Source: Gemmata palustris
GTDB lineage: Bacteria > Planctomycetota > Planctomycetia > Gemmatales > Gemmataceae
Direction: 5' to 3'
Length of the DNA stretch: 64,000 nt
Assembly (NCBI RefSeq): GCF_017939745.1
Contig: NZ_JAGKQQ010000001.1
Coordinates: 3,844,001 to 3,908,000, forward strand
Made by a program: the position numbers and the translations under genes. The notes beneath the pieces are model-generated. The model made no database searches and was not told the DNA's origin. It was given only the letters and a program-made list of their open reading frames with translations. Shown piece by piece: positions 36,047 through 44,338 of this stretch (position 1 is its first letter; every line of letters begins with the position of its first letter).

Positions 36047-37943
36047 CCGCTCGCACGGCAGCAAGTCGTGCCCGGATCTGAATCCCGATCCGAACGACGC
36101 AAGATGCGAGAAGACGGTCGTCGTACAGAATCCGACACGGGACACCCCGCCGCCCGTCGGGCGATCGCAGTTCATCCGTCAACCGATCACGGATGTGATC
36201 GGACAATTCGAGGTACTGGAGGCGATCGGCCAGGGCGGGTTCGGGACCGTCCAGAAGGCGTTCGATCCGAAGCTACAGCGCATTGTCGCCATCAAGGTGA
36301 TGTCCGCGGAACTGGCAGTTACGTCGCCGGCCCGCAAACGGTTCCTTCGCGAGGCCCGGGCCGCGGCCGCCGTCTGCCACGAAAACGTCGTCCACATCTA
36401 CGCGGTCGAGAGCGATCCGAGCCCGCACCTCGTCATGGAGTACGTCTCCGGCGGGTCACTGCAGGAAATGCTCACACGTTCCGGTCCGCTCGACGCCCAA
36501 GAGGTGGTACGACTCGGGGCGCAGATCGCCCGCGGGTTGGCCGCGGCCCACGCACACGGGCTGGTTCATAGGGACGTCAAGCCCGCAAACGTGCTGCTCG
36601 AGCCCGGCTCTCCGCCCCGCGCGAAGTTGACCGACTTCGGGGTCGCCCGAGCGGCCGACGACGCCAGCCTGACTCAGAGCGGCATGATCGTCGGCACGCC
36701 GATGTATATGGCTCCGGAACAAGCCCGGGGCGATCCCGTCGATCACCGGGCGGACCTGTTCAGCCTCGGCAGCGTGCTTTACGCGATGGTCACCGGCCGA
36801 CCGCCGTTCCGTGCGAGCAACAGTCTCGCGGTGCTGAAACGTGTGTCCGAGGACACCCCGAGGCCGGTTCGAGAGATCATTCCTGAAGTGCCGGAGTGGC
36901 TGTGCGAGATCATTGCCCGGCTCCACGCCCGCGAACCGGGCGACCGCTTCCAGTCCGCGTCAGAAGTAGCAGACCTTCTTGAGCATGGGCTGGTGGCGGG
37001 TGCCGACGGTGCGGCACGACAACGCCCGGCGAGCCGACTCAAGTCGAGTGTGAGCCGCTACCTTCTGCCGGCGCTGACGTTGCTGGTGGGTGTCGTCGCT
37101 GCAATTGCATTTATGTCTTTCCGATCTGCCGAGAAGATCACGAGCAATGGCACCGCGGAGGGTGCTAAAGTCCCGGCAACGCCCCCGGTGCGGGCCGAGT
37201 CCCTGACACCTCATCAGAAATTCGGACGCGCCGCGACCGAGTTGCACCGGCTGAACCCGGAGTTTAAGGGGCAGATCATCCCGACGTTTGCCGAGGACCA
37301 GTTGATCGGACTGGAGCTGACCGACTGCAATGCCGTCCGAGATCTATCGCCGCTCCGCGACCTTCATGAGCTGCAGAAACTCGTCGCTTGGAACACCGAG
37401 GTAGTCGATCTGAATCCGCTACGGGGGCTCCCACTTCGGCACCTCTGTCTCAACAACGATTTTCAGCTCTGTGACCTGTCGCCCCTCGCGGGTATGCCGC
37501 TCGAGTGCCTGGAGGTGTGGGGCTTCGGGGGCGGCGACCTGTTGCCCCTGGCAGGGATGCCGCTGCGGATCCTGAACTGTGGTGGCGGCGGGCGCAAACT
37601 CGATCTGGCACCGCTCAAGGGGCAACCGCTGAAATTCCTTTGTATCAATCAGACCGGCACGGACGACCTATCGCCACTGCGGGGAGTGGCGCTCGAGGGA
37701 CTGTTGATCGAGAGTACCCCGATCCGCGACTTGGGGCCGATCAAGGGGATGCAGTTACGTAAGGCATCGCTCAAGGGCTCGCGTGTAACGGACTTGAGCC
37801 TACTGCGTGGAATGCCACTCGAAGAAGTGACCTACGACTTCGTCCTCGAACGAGACGCCGAGTTCCTCCGTTCCTTCTCGGGATTGAAACGCATCAACGA
37901 AGGGCCACCGGAAGAATTCTGGAAAGGTGCGGGGAAACGGTGA
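36036..37943 (+). CDS. membrane Ser/Thr protein kinase with leucine-rich-like C-terminal repeats
   Basis: 635 aa. The kinase domain (57-320) shows GQGGFGTVQ, Lys87 (VAIKVM), HRDVKPAN (Asp180), DFG (Asp200) and APEQA. A single membrane helix lies at about 345-365 (LLPALTLLVGVVAAIAFM). The outer part (400-610) contains about nine short degenerate leucine-rich repeats of the form LSPLRGxPLxxLxxxxT (DLSPLAGMPLECLEVWG, DLSPLRGVALEGLLIES), a layout typical of planctomycete receptor-like kinases. All catalytic residues are present. The repeats may bind a protein or peptide ligand (inference). Confidence 0.93.
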   Translation: MSNDRSHGSKSCPDLNPDPNDARCEKTVVVQNPTRDTPPPVGRSQFIRQPITDVIGQFEVLEAIGQGGFGTVQKAFDPKLQRIVAIKVMSAELAVTSPARKRFLREARAAAAVCHENVVHIYAVESDPSPHLVMEYVSGGSLQEMLTRSGPLDAQEVVRLGAQIARGLAAAHAHGLVHRDVKPANVLLEPGSPPRAKLTDFGVARAADDASLTQSGMIVGTPMYMAPEQARGDPVDHRADLFSLGSVLYAMVTGRPPFRASNSLAVLKRVSEDTPRPVREIIPEVPEWLCEIIARLHAREPGDRFQSASEVADLLEHGLVAGADGAARQRPASRLKSSVSRYLLPALTLLVGVVAAIAFMSFRSAEKITSNGTAEGAKVPATPPVRAESLTPHQKFGRAATELHRLNPEFKGQIIPTFAEDQLIGLELTDCNAVRDLSPLRDLHELQKLVAWNTEVVDLNPLRGLPLRHLCLNNDFQLCDLSPLAGMPLECLEVWGFGGGDLLPLAGMPLRILNCGGGGRKLDLAPLKGQPLKFLCINQTGTDDLSPLRGVALEGLLIESTPIRDLGPIKGMQLRKASLKGSRVTDLSLLRGMPLEEVTYDFVLERDAEFLRSFSGLKRINEGPPEEFWKGAGKR

Positions 37944-37955
37944 CGCGCCCGACGC

Positions 37956-38052
37956 CATTCGGATGGTGGCGAGAAGGTGCGGGTGAGCATCCGGAGGTGC
38001 TGTGAGCATCTGGGCCTGGGTGCCAATAATCAGTTCAAAAAGCTGAAAAATC
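37956..38052 (+). pseudogene. scrap of a P22-type antirepressor domain
   Basis: The plus frame encodes DGGEKVRVSIRRCCEHLGLG and NNQFKKLKN, aligning with the start of the P22_AR_N domain seen at 19352-19657. No start or stop of its own; 13 bp after the kinase stop. Confidence 0.55.
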
Positions 38053-38059
38053 GGCTCAT

Positions 38060-38142
38060 GAGGCCGTCGGGGTGGAGGTGTAGCAGAGGACGTTGTCGGG
38101 CAACGAGTTGCATTCAGCCTCCACCTCCACCCCGACGGCCTC
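38060..38142. repeat. 21-bp perfect inverted repeat with 41-nt spacer
   Basis: GAGGCCGTCGGGGTGGAGGTG at 38060-38080 is exactly complemented at 38122-38142. It sits between convergent genes and could act as a bidirectional terminator or be a miniature element. There is no T-run. Confidence 0.88.
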
Positions 38143-38151
38143 CACGCAACA

Positions 38152-38772
38152 TCAGGCCAGCCGGCGGCGCAGAGCCAATAGCCCTCCGACCCCGAGCAGC
38201 CCGAGTGTGAGCGACGCCGGTTCGGGAGCAGCCATCGGGGTCGGGCCGGCTAATTCCCCTTGTACCCGGAACAGGGCATCGACCTGGCCCCCGAATATCG
38301 CCGAGTAGTTAGAGTTCGGGCTGGTTGTGTACTCTTTTCCGCCGTCGTAATCGCCGGGCAGTCGGACCGCGATGCTCGATCCAAAAGCGGCGCTCGTGTA
38401 CACGAAGTACTGGGTCTGAGCCTGGAGCGTCACGCCCGAGTCGAACACGTACACCCCGGCGGCCGTCGCAGCGCCCGTCGCCAGGAACCCGGGAGTAGAA
38501 GCGCTCAGGTCGACCGGCTTCCCGAAATATTCCTTGTCGAGCAAGTAGAGCGTGCCCGAGGCGACCGGCGTTGTCGCCCCGCCCGGAGCGAAGAAGTTGA
38601 ACGTGATCTGATCCCAGGGGCCACCGGTCGATGTGGTGAACGACTGCCCGATGGCGAACGTGCTGACACTGGTCCCGCTGGCCGGACCCGTGTACTCGGC
38701 GATCGTGAACCCGGCGGTGGCCGGCCCCGTGCACAGGGCAGCGGTGATAAGAGCAAGGGCAATACGAAGCAT
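38152..38772 (-). CDS. PEP-CTERM sorted exported protein
   Basis: 206 aa. A signal peptide (MLRIALALITAALCTGPATA) precedes a beta-sandwich-like body with repeated Gly/Ser/Thr strands (GQSFTTSTGGPWDQITFNFF, YTSPNSN-like). The C-terminal sorting signal is APEPASLTLGLLGVGG then LLALRRRLA, with the PEP box, hydrophobic helix and Arg tail. Exosortase-dependent export to the envelope or matrix is expected. The body resembles choice-of-anchor-type domains, but this is weak. Body unrelated to the other PEP-CTERM protein at 24636. Confidence 0.9.
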   Translation of the reverse strand: MLRIALALITAALCTGPATAGFTIAEYTGPASGTSVSTFAIGQSFTTSTGGPWDQITFNFFAPGGATTPVASGTLYLLDKEYFGKPVDLSASTPGFLATGAATAAGVYVFDSGVTLQAQTQYFVYTSAAFGSSIAVRLPGDYDGGKEYTTSPNSNYSAIFGGQVDALFRVQGELAGPTPMAAPEPASLTLGLLGVGGLLALRRRLA

Positions 38773-39228
38773 GTTAGTACTCGGAGGGGCGGGCGGCGGG
38801 CAGTGGCAGCCCCTGGATCGCCCGTTGATCCAGCAACTGGCTACAGTTTCAGCGGCGCGATTGCGTGCGCGACCGGGCTTCGCGACGCGCTCAAATGGAT
38901 CGCGTGCGCGACGGGACGTTCGGCCAGCGGTTCACGAACCGCCGGGTGCTATCGGGGCGTATCGGAGGGTGTTTGTTTCACGCACCTGGTACGGAAAACC
39001 GGGCCGAAACCTAAACCCTCTTTTCGAGAAATGTTCCCAGGAATCGCTGAAACGGTCTGACGGGAGCCGGTGCCCTCTGGAATCCGGCCGATGGCGCAGG
39101 GCTTTGGGATTCGGTTACCAACGTCTGAGCGGGGGAAGTGGCGGCTCGGAGCGGTAACCGCGCCCCGTGAGGACATGTGGCCACTGATTCGGGTTCCGTC
39201 GAGCGGTCGCTGCTGGGCCTAACCGCCG
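38773..39228. other. intergenic, no gene recognised
   Basis: Lies upstream of the PEP-CTERM gene and downstream of the large kinase gene. Open frames are present on both strands but none shows family features. Confidence 0.4.
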
Positions 39229-42200
39229 CTACGGTTTTCGGCGCTCTTCCAGTTCCTTGCGCCACTTCGCCGCGTCGTCGGGCCGGTTCGTCGCCTCGCA
39301 AAGTTCGACGAGTCGCGCCGCGCCCTCGGTGAGCCGCGCCCGTGCCTCCGGCGGTACGGATCGCTCGCGCTGCTTCATGCCCTCGTATCCGGCGAGCAAA
39401 AACGGTTCGGCGTCGGTGTACTTCTTCTGACCCAGGAGCGCGCCACCGAGCATCGACCGCGTGGCGAACGTCCGCCAATCGTTGGGCTCTTTTTTCGCGC
39501 GAATCGCCAAGGCCTCGCGGAGCAGCGGCTCGGCTTCCGCCCACCGTTTGCGCTCCAGAAGAACCAGGCCGAGTTGGGCGAGTCGGCCGGCCAGTTGCGG
39601 ACTGTCCGGGGATAACGTGCCGCGAATATCGGACAGTTGTTCCTGGAGCAAACGGGTGAACTTGGCGTCGTCTCCCACCTTCGCGTAGGCGTCCAGAAGG
39701 TGCGGGCCGATCCAGCGCAGTTCGGGGACCGACTTCGAGGCCCGGTGGGCTTCTTCCATGAGCACGATCGCGTCCGCCAGCCGGCCCGCGTCCCGGTAGC
39801 TCACGGCGAGGTTGGCCGCAGTGTTGAGCGCGTCGGCGTGGTCGCGCCCGAACTTCGCGGTCTTCAGCTTCAGGGCCTCCTCGAACAGGGGAACCGATTT
39901 ATCGAACTGCCGCCCCAGCCAGTACGCCCGAGCGAGGTTGTGTAGTCCGAGGAGTGTTACGGAGTGCGTCGGGCCGTACCGGGCTTTCCGCAGCGCGTAT
40001 GCTTCTTCAAAGAGCGGGAGCGCCAAAGAGAGCTTCCCGGCGTCCCGGTAGGCCGAGGCGAGGTTGTACTTGCACGTCTGCGCCAAGGGATGATCGGCAT
40101 CGTGTTTGGCCTTCAACACGGCGAGTGCCGCTTCAAAGAGCGGGAGCGCGGCACCGAAGTTCCCGGCGTCGTGGTGCGCCCCGGCAAGGTTGATCGTGCT
40201 GCTGAGCGTGTCGGGGTGCTCGGGGCCGAGTTTGGCTTTGCGGCGCGTGAGCGTCTCTTCCAGCAGCGGCACCGCGGCTCGGAGCCGGCCCGCGTCCCGG
40301 TACACCATCGCGAGGTTGTTCGCGCAGGTGAGCGTGTGCAGGTGCTCGGGGCCGAGTTTGGCGCGCATGAGGCGGAACGTTTCTTCGTACATCGGCAAAG
40401 CGCGGCCGATCTCGCCAATGTCCAGATAGGACTTGGCGAGATTGGTCATGCAGGTCAGCGTGCGGGCCTCGTCGGGGCCGAGGCGAGCCTTCATGAGGGC
40501 GAGCGTCGTTTCAAACAAGGGCACGGCGCGGTCGAACCGTTCAACCGCCGCGTAGTCCGCAGCCAGGTTCGCCGTGCTGACGAGTGTGTCGGGGTGCTCC
40601 GGGCCGAGTGCCGCGGTGCGGAGCCGGAGCGTTTCCTCGTCGAGCGGCAGGGCGAGGTCGGGTCGGTCGGCCCAGAAGTACGCCTGGCCGAGGCCATTCA
40701 TTGCGGCCAGGGTGTGGGCGTGGTCCCGGCCGAGAAGCATGGTCCGGAGCTGGACGGCGCGCTGCAAGAACTCGATGCCCTTTTTCGGCGCCCCGACGCT
40801 GCGGTAATTCATGCCGACGATCCAGCACAACTCGGCCTCGATCCGCGGGGCGAGATCCTTCCGCGCCCGCAACTTCGCCGCGGCCCGGTCCAACAGGTCG
40901 CGCAGGGTGGCGTCCTTGCTCAGCCCGTCCCGGTCGCTACCAAGAAGGTCTTGCCCCTCGACGCTCGTGAGGGCCAGGAAGTCGTCACGCACGAACCGGT
41001 TAATCGCTTCAGCGAAGTTCCGCTCCCGTTCCTCGTCGAGGCGCGCGGCGTGCTCTTTCTCGGCGGCATCGTTGGCCCGCTGCTCGTTGGTCTCGGCGGC
41101 GGCGCGCGCCCGGTCGGCCTCGATCGCCTGCCACTTCGCCGCGCCCAAGCCGGCCACCAGCGCGAGTAGAACCAGGCCGGCTGCGATTGCCGGCCCCTTG
41201 TTGCGCAGGAGGAACTTGCGGAGGCGGTACGCCGCCGAAGGCTGCTGCGCCTCGACCGGTTCGCCGGCCAGGAACCGTTCGACGTCACGGGCCAGGGCGC
41301 TGGCCGACTCGTACCGCCGGTCGCGCGCCTTCTCCAGGCACTTCATCACTACCCGGTCCAGGTCGCCCCGCAGTTGCGCGACCAGGCGCCGCGGGCGGGC
41401 TCGTGGTGGCGCGGCGGCAGTCACGCGCGCGGAGGGCTTCGCCGGCTCCTTCTCCTGGATCATCCGGAGGATTTCGCCCAGCCCCGCCCGCTGGAGATCG
41501 AGCGGCCGCAGCCCGGTGAGCAGTTCGTAAAGGACCGTGCCGAGTGAGTAGATGTCGGAGCGCGTGTCGATGTCGGCGCCCGGGCCGGCGGCTTGCTCCG
41601 GCGACATGTAGTCCAGCGTGCCGACCACGACGCCGTCCTGCGTGACGTGCAATTCCCCGGTCGCTTCGTCACCCACGGCCTTGGCGACGCCGAAGTCGAT
41701 GACCTTCGGTACCGGTCTGCCGTCGACCGTGGCGACCAGGACGTTCGACGGCTTCAGGTCGCGGTGAACGACGCCCTTCTGGTGCGCGTGCTGAACCGCC
41801 CGGCAGACCGTTGCGAACAGTTCCAGGCGCCCGCGCACGTCCAGTCGCGCGCCCGCACAGTAGTCGGTGAGCGGGCGACCGGGGACCAGTTCCATGACGA
41901 AGAACGGGCGCCCGTCGCCGGTTTCGCCGCCGTCGAAGACGCGGGCGATGTTCGGGTGGTCCATCCGGGCCAGCGCCTGCCGCTCCGTCTCGAACCGGTG
42001 CAAAACCGACCGGCCGTTGAACCCGGCCCGGATCACCTTGACGGCAACGGCCCGGCGAAGCGGGGCGGTCTGATCGGCCGCCCAGACGGTGCCCATGCCA
42101 CCTTCACCAACGATTTCGCGCAGGCAGTACCGACCGGCCAGCACGGTGCCGGCGGCGTCGATCGGTCCGGCCGCCCAGTTTTCGGCGCGCGACCCTTTGA

Positions 42201-42351
42201 GAACCAGCGACGGGCGATCCGTCAGTGCGTCCAGTTGTGCTTGGCAGGTCGAACAAGCGTCGATGTGGTTGGTCGCCGCCGCTAACGACGGCGCGTCCAG
42301 CCGGCCGGTCAGGAAGTTGCGAAGCCCCTGCTCCCCCAAACAGCCGGTCAT
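39229..42351 (-). CDS. Ser/Thr protein kinase with zinc-finger N-terminus and TPR C-terminus
   Basis: 1040 aa. Residues 25-40 carry an anti-sigma-type zinc motif (HIDACSTCQ: His29, Cys33, Cys36). The kinase domain (75-370) has VGEGGMGTVW, Lys105, HRDLKPSN (Asp198), DFG (Asp219) and SPEQA. A membrane helix lies at about 408-425. A coiled coil (430-480) precedes about ten tetratricopeptide repeats of the kinesin-light-chain type (LGPEHPDTLSSTINLAGAHH, AVPLFEETLA-like), spanning 530-1000. The ATG overlaps the stop of the sigma gene (ATGA, 42348-42351), so both are made together. The zinc finger could hold the sigma factor; phosphorylation would then release it (inference from this unusual fusion). 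Confidence 0.93.
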   Translation of the reverse strand: MTGCLGEQGLRNFLTGRLDAPSLAAATNHIDACSTCQAQLDALTDRPSLVLKGSRAENWAAGPIDAAGTVLAGRYCLREIVGEGGMGTVWAADQTAPLRRAVAVKVIRAGFNGRSVLHRFETERQALARMDHPNIARVFDGGETGDGRPFFVMELVPGRPLTDYCAGARLDVRGRLELFATVCRAVQHAHQKGVVHRDLKPSNVLVATVDGRPVPKVIDFGVAKAVGDEATGELHVTQDGVVVGTLDYMSPEQAAGPGADIDTRSDIYSLGTVLYELLTGLRPLDLQRAGLGEILRMIQEKEPAKPSARVTAAAPPRARPRRLVAQLRGDLDRVVMKCLEKARDRRYESASALARDVERFLAGEPVEAQQPSAAYRLRKFLLRNKGPAIAAGLVLLALVAGLGAAKWQAIEADRARAAAETNEQRANDAAEKEHAARLDEERERNFAEAINRFVRDDFLALTSVEGQDLLGSDRDGLSKDATLRDLLDRAAAKLRARKDLAPRIEAELCWIVGMNYRSVGAPKKGIEFLQRAVQLRTMLLGRDHAHTLAAMNGLGQAYFWADRPDLALPLDEETLRLRTAALGPEHPDTLVSTANLAADYAAVERFDRAVPLFETTLALMKARLGPDEARTLTCMTNLAKSYLDIGEIGRALPMYEETFRLMRAKLGPEHLHTLTCANNLAMVYRDAGRLRAAVPLLEETLTRRKAKLGPEHPDTLSSTINLAGAHHDAGNFGAALPLFEAALAVLKAKHDADHPLAQTCKYNLASAYRDAGKLSLALPLFEEAYALRKARYGPTHSVTLLGLHNLARAYWLGRQFDKSVPLFEEALKLKTAKFGRDHADALNTAANLAVSYRDAGRLADAIVLMEEAHRASKSVPELRWIGPHLLDAYAKVGDDAKFTRLLQEQLSDIRGTLSPDSPQLAGRLAQLGLVLLERKRWAEAEPLLREALAIRAKKEPNDWRTFATRSMLGGALLGQKKYTDAEPFLLAGYEGMKQRERSVPPEARARLTEGAARLVELCEATNRPDDAAKWRKELEERRKP

Positions 42352-42950
42352 GGCTCCTCCTCGGACGCGCGGACGAACTCCTGGAGCATGGCCTGCACCT
42401 TACTCTTGGCGACGAACACCGCCCCGACGTTCATGCCGAGTCGGTGAGCGGCTTCGGCCCCCTTCTGCCCCTCGACGGCGGTTAGAACGAACGCCTGCCA
42501 GGTGCGCCCCTCGACCCGCGCACGAACCTGTTCGTATGCCCGCTCCAGTAGCTCGTGATCGAAGGCGGCCAGGAGCCGCTGGTCCAAATCGTCGCGGGCC
42601 GCGACTCGGTCCAACACGTCGAGCGCCGCCGAACCACCGGCCCCGGCGCGGTCGCCGGCGCGGTAGAAGTCGCTCCAGGCGTGCCGCGCCAGCGTCTTGA
42701 GCCAAGCGCGGAACCGCTTGGACGGGTCGTAATAGAAGTCGCGCAGTTTTTGGGTGAGTTGTAGGAGGACGTTCTGAGTCACGTCGGCGGCGTCGGCTTC
42801 TTGCAATCCCCAGTGCCGGCACCAGGCGGCTATCTGCGGCCCGTAGCGCGCCACGAACTGGTCCCACGCCGCCGGGTCGTCCGGCGCCTGCTGCAGCCTG
42901 AAGAGTAGGCTGGCGCGCGTCCGCAGTTGAGAGCCTTCGCTGTCCGTCAT
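42348..42950 (-). CDS. ECF-like sigma factor coupled to a Ser/Thr kinase
   Basis: 200 aa from the ATG at 42950. Region 2 (about 20-95) includes AWDQFVARYGPQIAAWCRHW, ADAADVTQNVLLQLTQKL and FRAWLKTLARHAWSDFYR. Region 4 (about 135-195) includes EGRTWQAFVLTAVEGQKG and EAAHRLGMNVGAVFVAKSKV. This sequence type belongs to the planctomycete ECF group whose genes precede kinase genes. The stop overlaps the kinase start (ATGA). An ATG 14 codons upstream (42992) also exists but lies before the conserved part. Confidence 0.88.
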   Translation of the reverse strand: MTDSEGSQLRTRASLLFRLQQAPDDPAAWDQFVARYGPQIAAWCRHWGLQEADAADVTQNVLLQLTQKLRDFYYDPSKRFRAWLKTLARHAWSDFYRAGDRAGAGGSAALDVLDRVAARDDLDQRLLAAFDHELLERAYEQVRARVEGRTWQAFVLTAVEGQKGAEAAHRLGMNVGAVFVAKSKVQAMLQEFVRASEEEP

Positions 42951-43326
42951 ATGGGGTTCAAACAGTGTAAGCGCGCGGCCCGGCAGGGACAATCCTCACA
43001 AAAAGCCGTACCGATTTTTCGTCGCACCGTTTCCCCCGCGCACCATTTGATTCGCGCTGCCACGGTCGTGCGGCTCTCTGCGATCGTTGCACGGCCCGAA
43101 CTCACCTCGTCGACTGTTCAACGAGGTGTCCCAATGTTGGGCGCAAGATGTTTACCCGCGAGCCCGTTTTGCGGGTCGTGTGCCCGCGGCGGTAACGCTG
43201 GACGAATCCAATGTCTCGTCCGTAACCCCTTGATGGGGAGCCACATCCGGGAGATGTGATGCGGGCAATGAATCGTGGGTCAATGCACGCGCAACATGAC
43301 CGACGTTCGCGCTTTGCGCCGGGCGC
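42951..43326. other. divergent intergenic region
   Basis: Separates the sigma-kinase operon (minus) from the paralogue gene (plus) and should contain both promoters. I see no reliable -35/-10 pair or gene. Confidence 0.4.
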
Positions 43327-43366
43327 CGGATCGGTCATGCTGGGAGCAGTTCCAGGGGGACGGCCG
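43327..43366 (+). repeat. conserved leader of the paralogue family, copy 2
   Basis: It shares CCGGATCGGTCATGCTGGGAG and GTTCCAGG-GG with 22464-22499. The in-frame upstream ATG (43337) is conserved in both copies, so the leader may be coding or regulatory. Confidence 0.8.
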
Positions 43367-44017
43367 ATGTTGACCGAAGAGCGGTGGCTGGAGTTGGAAG
43401 ACCCAGTGCGGATGGTTATGTTTCTGCAGTCACGCAGGACCGACAGGAAGCTCCAGTTATTTGCTTGCGGCGTTTGTCGAAAACTCGCAGCACTCGTGGG
43501 GACCGTGGAGTACCTTCTAGGACTGGACGCTGCGGAGCGTTATGCCGACGACGAGCGGGCAAAACCGGCCATGCAGCGGCGCCGGCAAGCCCTGACCCAT
43601 CGCAAGAACTCGTTGAGCAGTAGCGACCCATCGGGGGAATACACCCCTCTGTTCCTGGCCGCGGTTGCGATCAGTGAGAGAGACTTCCTCAGCTTCCCAA
43701 CGTGCCTCAGTAGCCTTCAGATTACCCGTCCGGGCGATCCAATAAGAATCGCTCTGCAGGCCGCGGGCCCGACCATCCGCGACATCTTCGGGAACCCGTT
43801 CCGTCCCGTCACCTTCCTCCACGAGTGGCGCACCTCCACAGCCGTTGCCCTCGCGTCCCAGATGTACGAGTCGCGCGACTTCGGTGCGATGCCCATTTTG
43901 GCCGACGCGCTCCAGGACGCGGGGTGCGACAGTGAGGATGTGCTGGCGCACTGTCGCGGTCCGGGGCCGCACGTGCGCGGATGCTGGGTGGTGGACCTCG
44001 TGCTGGGGAAGTCATAG
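43367..44017 (+). CDS. Gemmata-type paralogue family protein, intact
   Basis: 216 aa from the ATG at 43367. It has MLTEERWLELEDPVRMVMFL, an LFACGVCRKLAAL helix, AERYADDE, then the conserved C-terminal module IRDIFGNPFRPVTF, ASQMYESRDFGAMPILADAL, QDAGCDSEDVLAHCRGPGPH and VRGCWVVDLVLGKS. I know this module as a family greatly multiplied in Gemmata relatives, function unknown. Cys and His residues in CRK and HCRGPGPHVRGC are candidates for metal binding (inference). Comparison with the broken copy at 22500 shows that this one is complete. An in-frame ATG 10 codons upstream lies in a leader that is also conserved. Confidence 0.82.
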   Translation: MLTEERWLELEDPVRMVMFLQSRRTDRKLQLFACGVCRKLAALVGTVEYLLGLDAAERYADDERAKPAMQRRRQALTHRKNSLSSSDPSGEYTPLFLAAVAISERDFLSFPTCLSSLQITRPGDPIRIALQAAGPTIRDIFGNPFRPVTFLHEWRTSTAVALASQMYESRDFGAMPILADALQDAGCDSEDVLAHCRGPGPHVRGCWVVDLVLGKS

Positions 44018-44338
44018 AGCCAGCACGCGATCATCACGATAACGTATGATCAATCGATCGTACACGCGAGTTCAGTGTAGCGCCGGTTCGAGTGGGGCGC
44101 GAGTAGAGATCACCGAGCCGACGCCACGCGGACGCGAGCGAAACGGCGGCAAAAGTGCGCCACTCTTGGGTTCAGGCGATCGGGTGGAACGGGCTCCCGA
44201 AGATGTCGAATAGGCCTCCGCACTCGGTTGCGCGAATCTGCTTTGGTTGAGGGAAAGACGCCCCCTTCCCGGGAGGAGTCCCCAGGGCGTTGGCATTCCA
44301 TTTCGTGCGCCCGTGTAAACGACTAGATTATCTGACAA
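44018..44338. other. intergenic, no gene seen
   Basis: Between two convergent genes. No terminator hairpin with a T-run and no protein-like frame. Confidence 0.4.
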
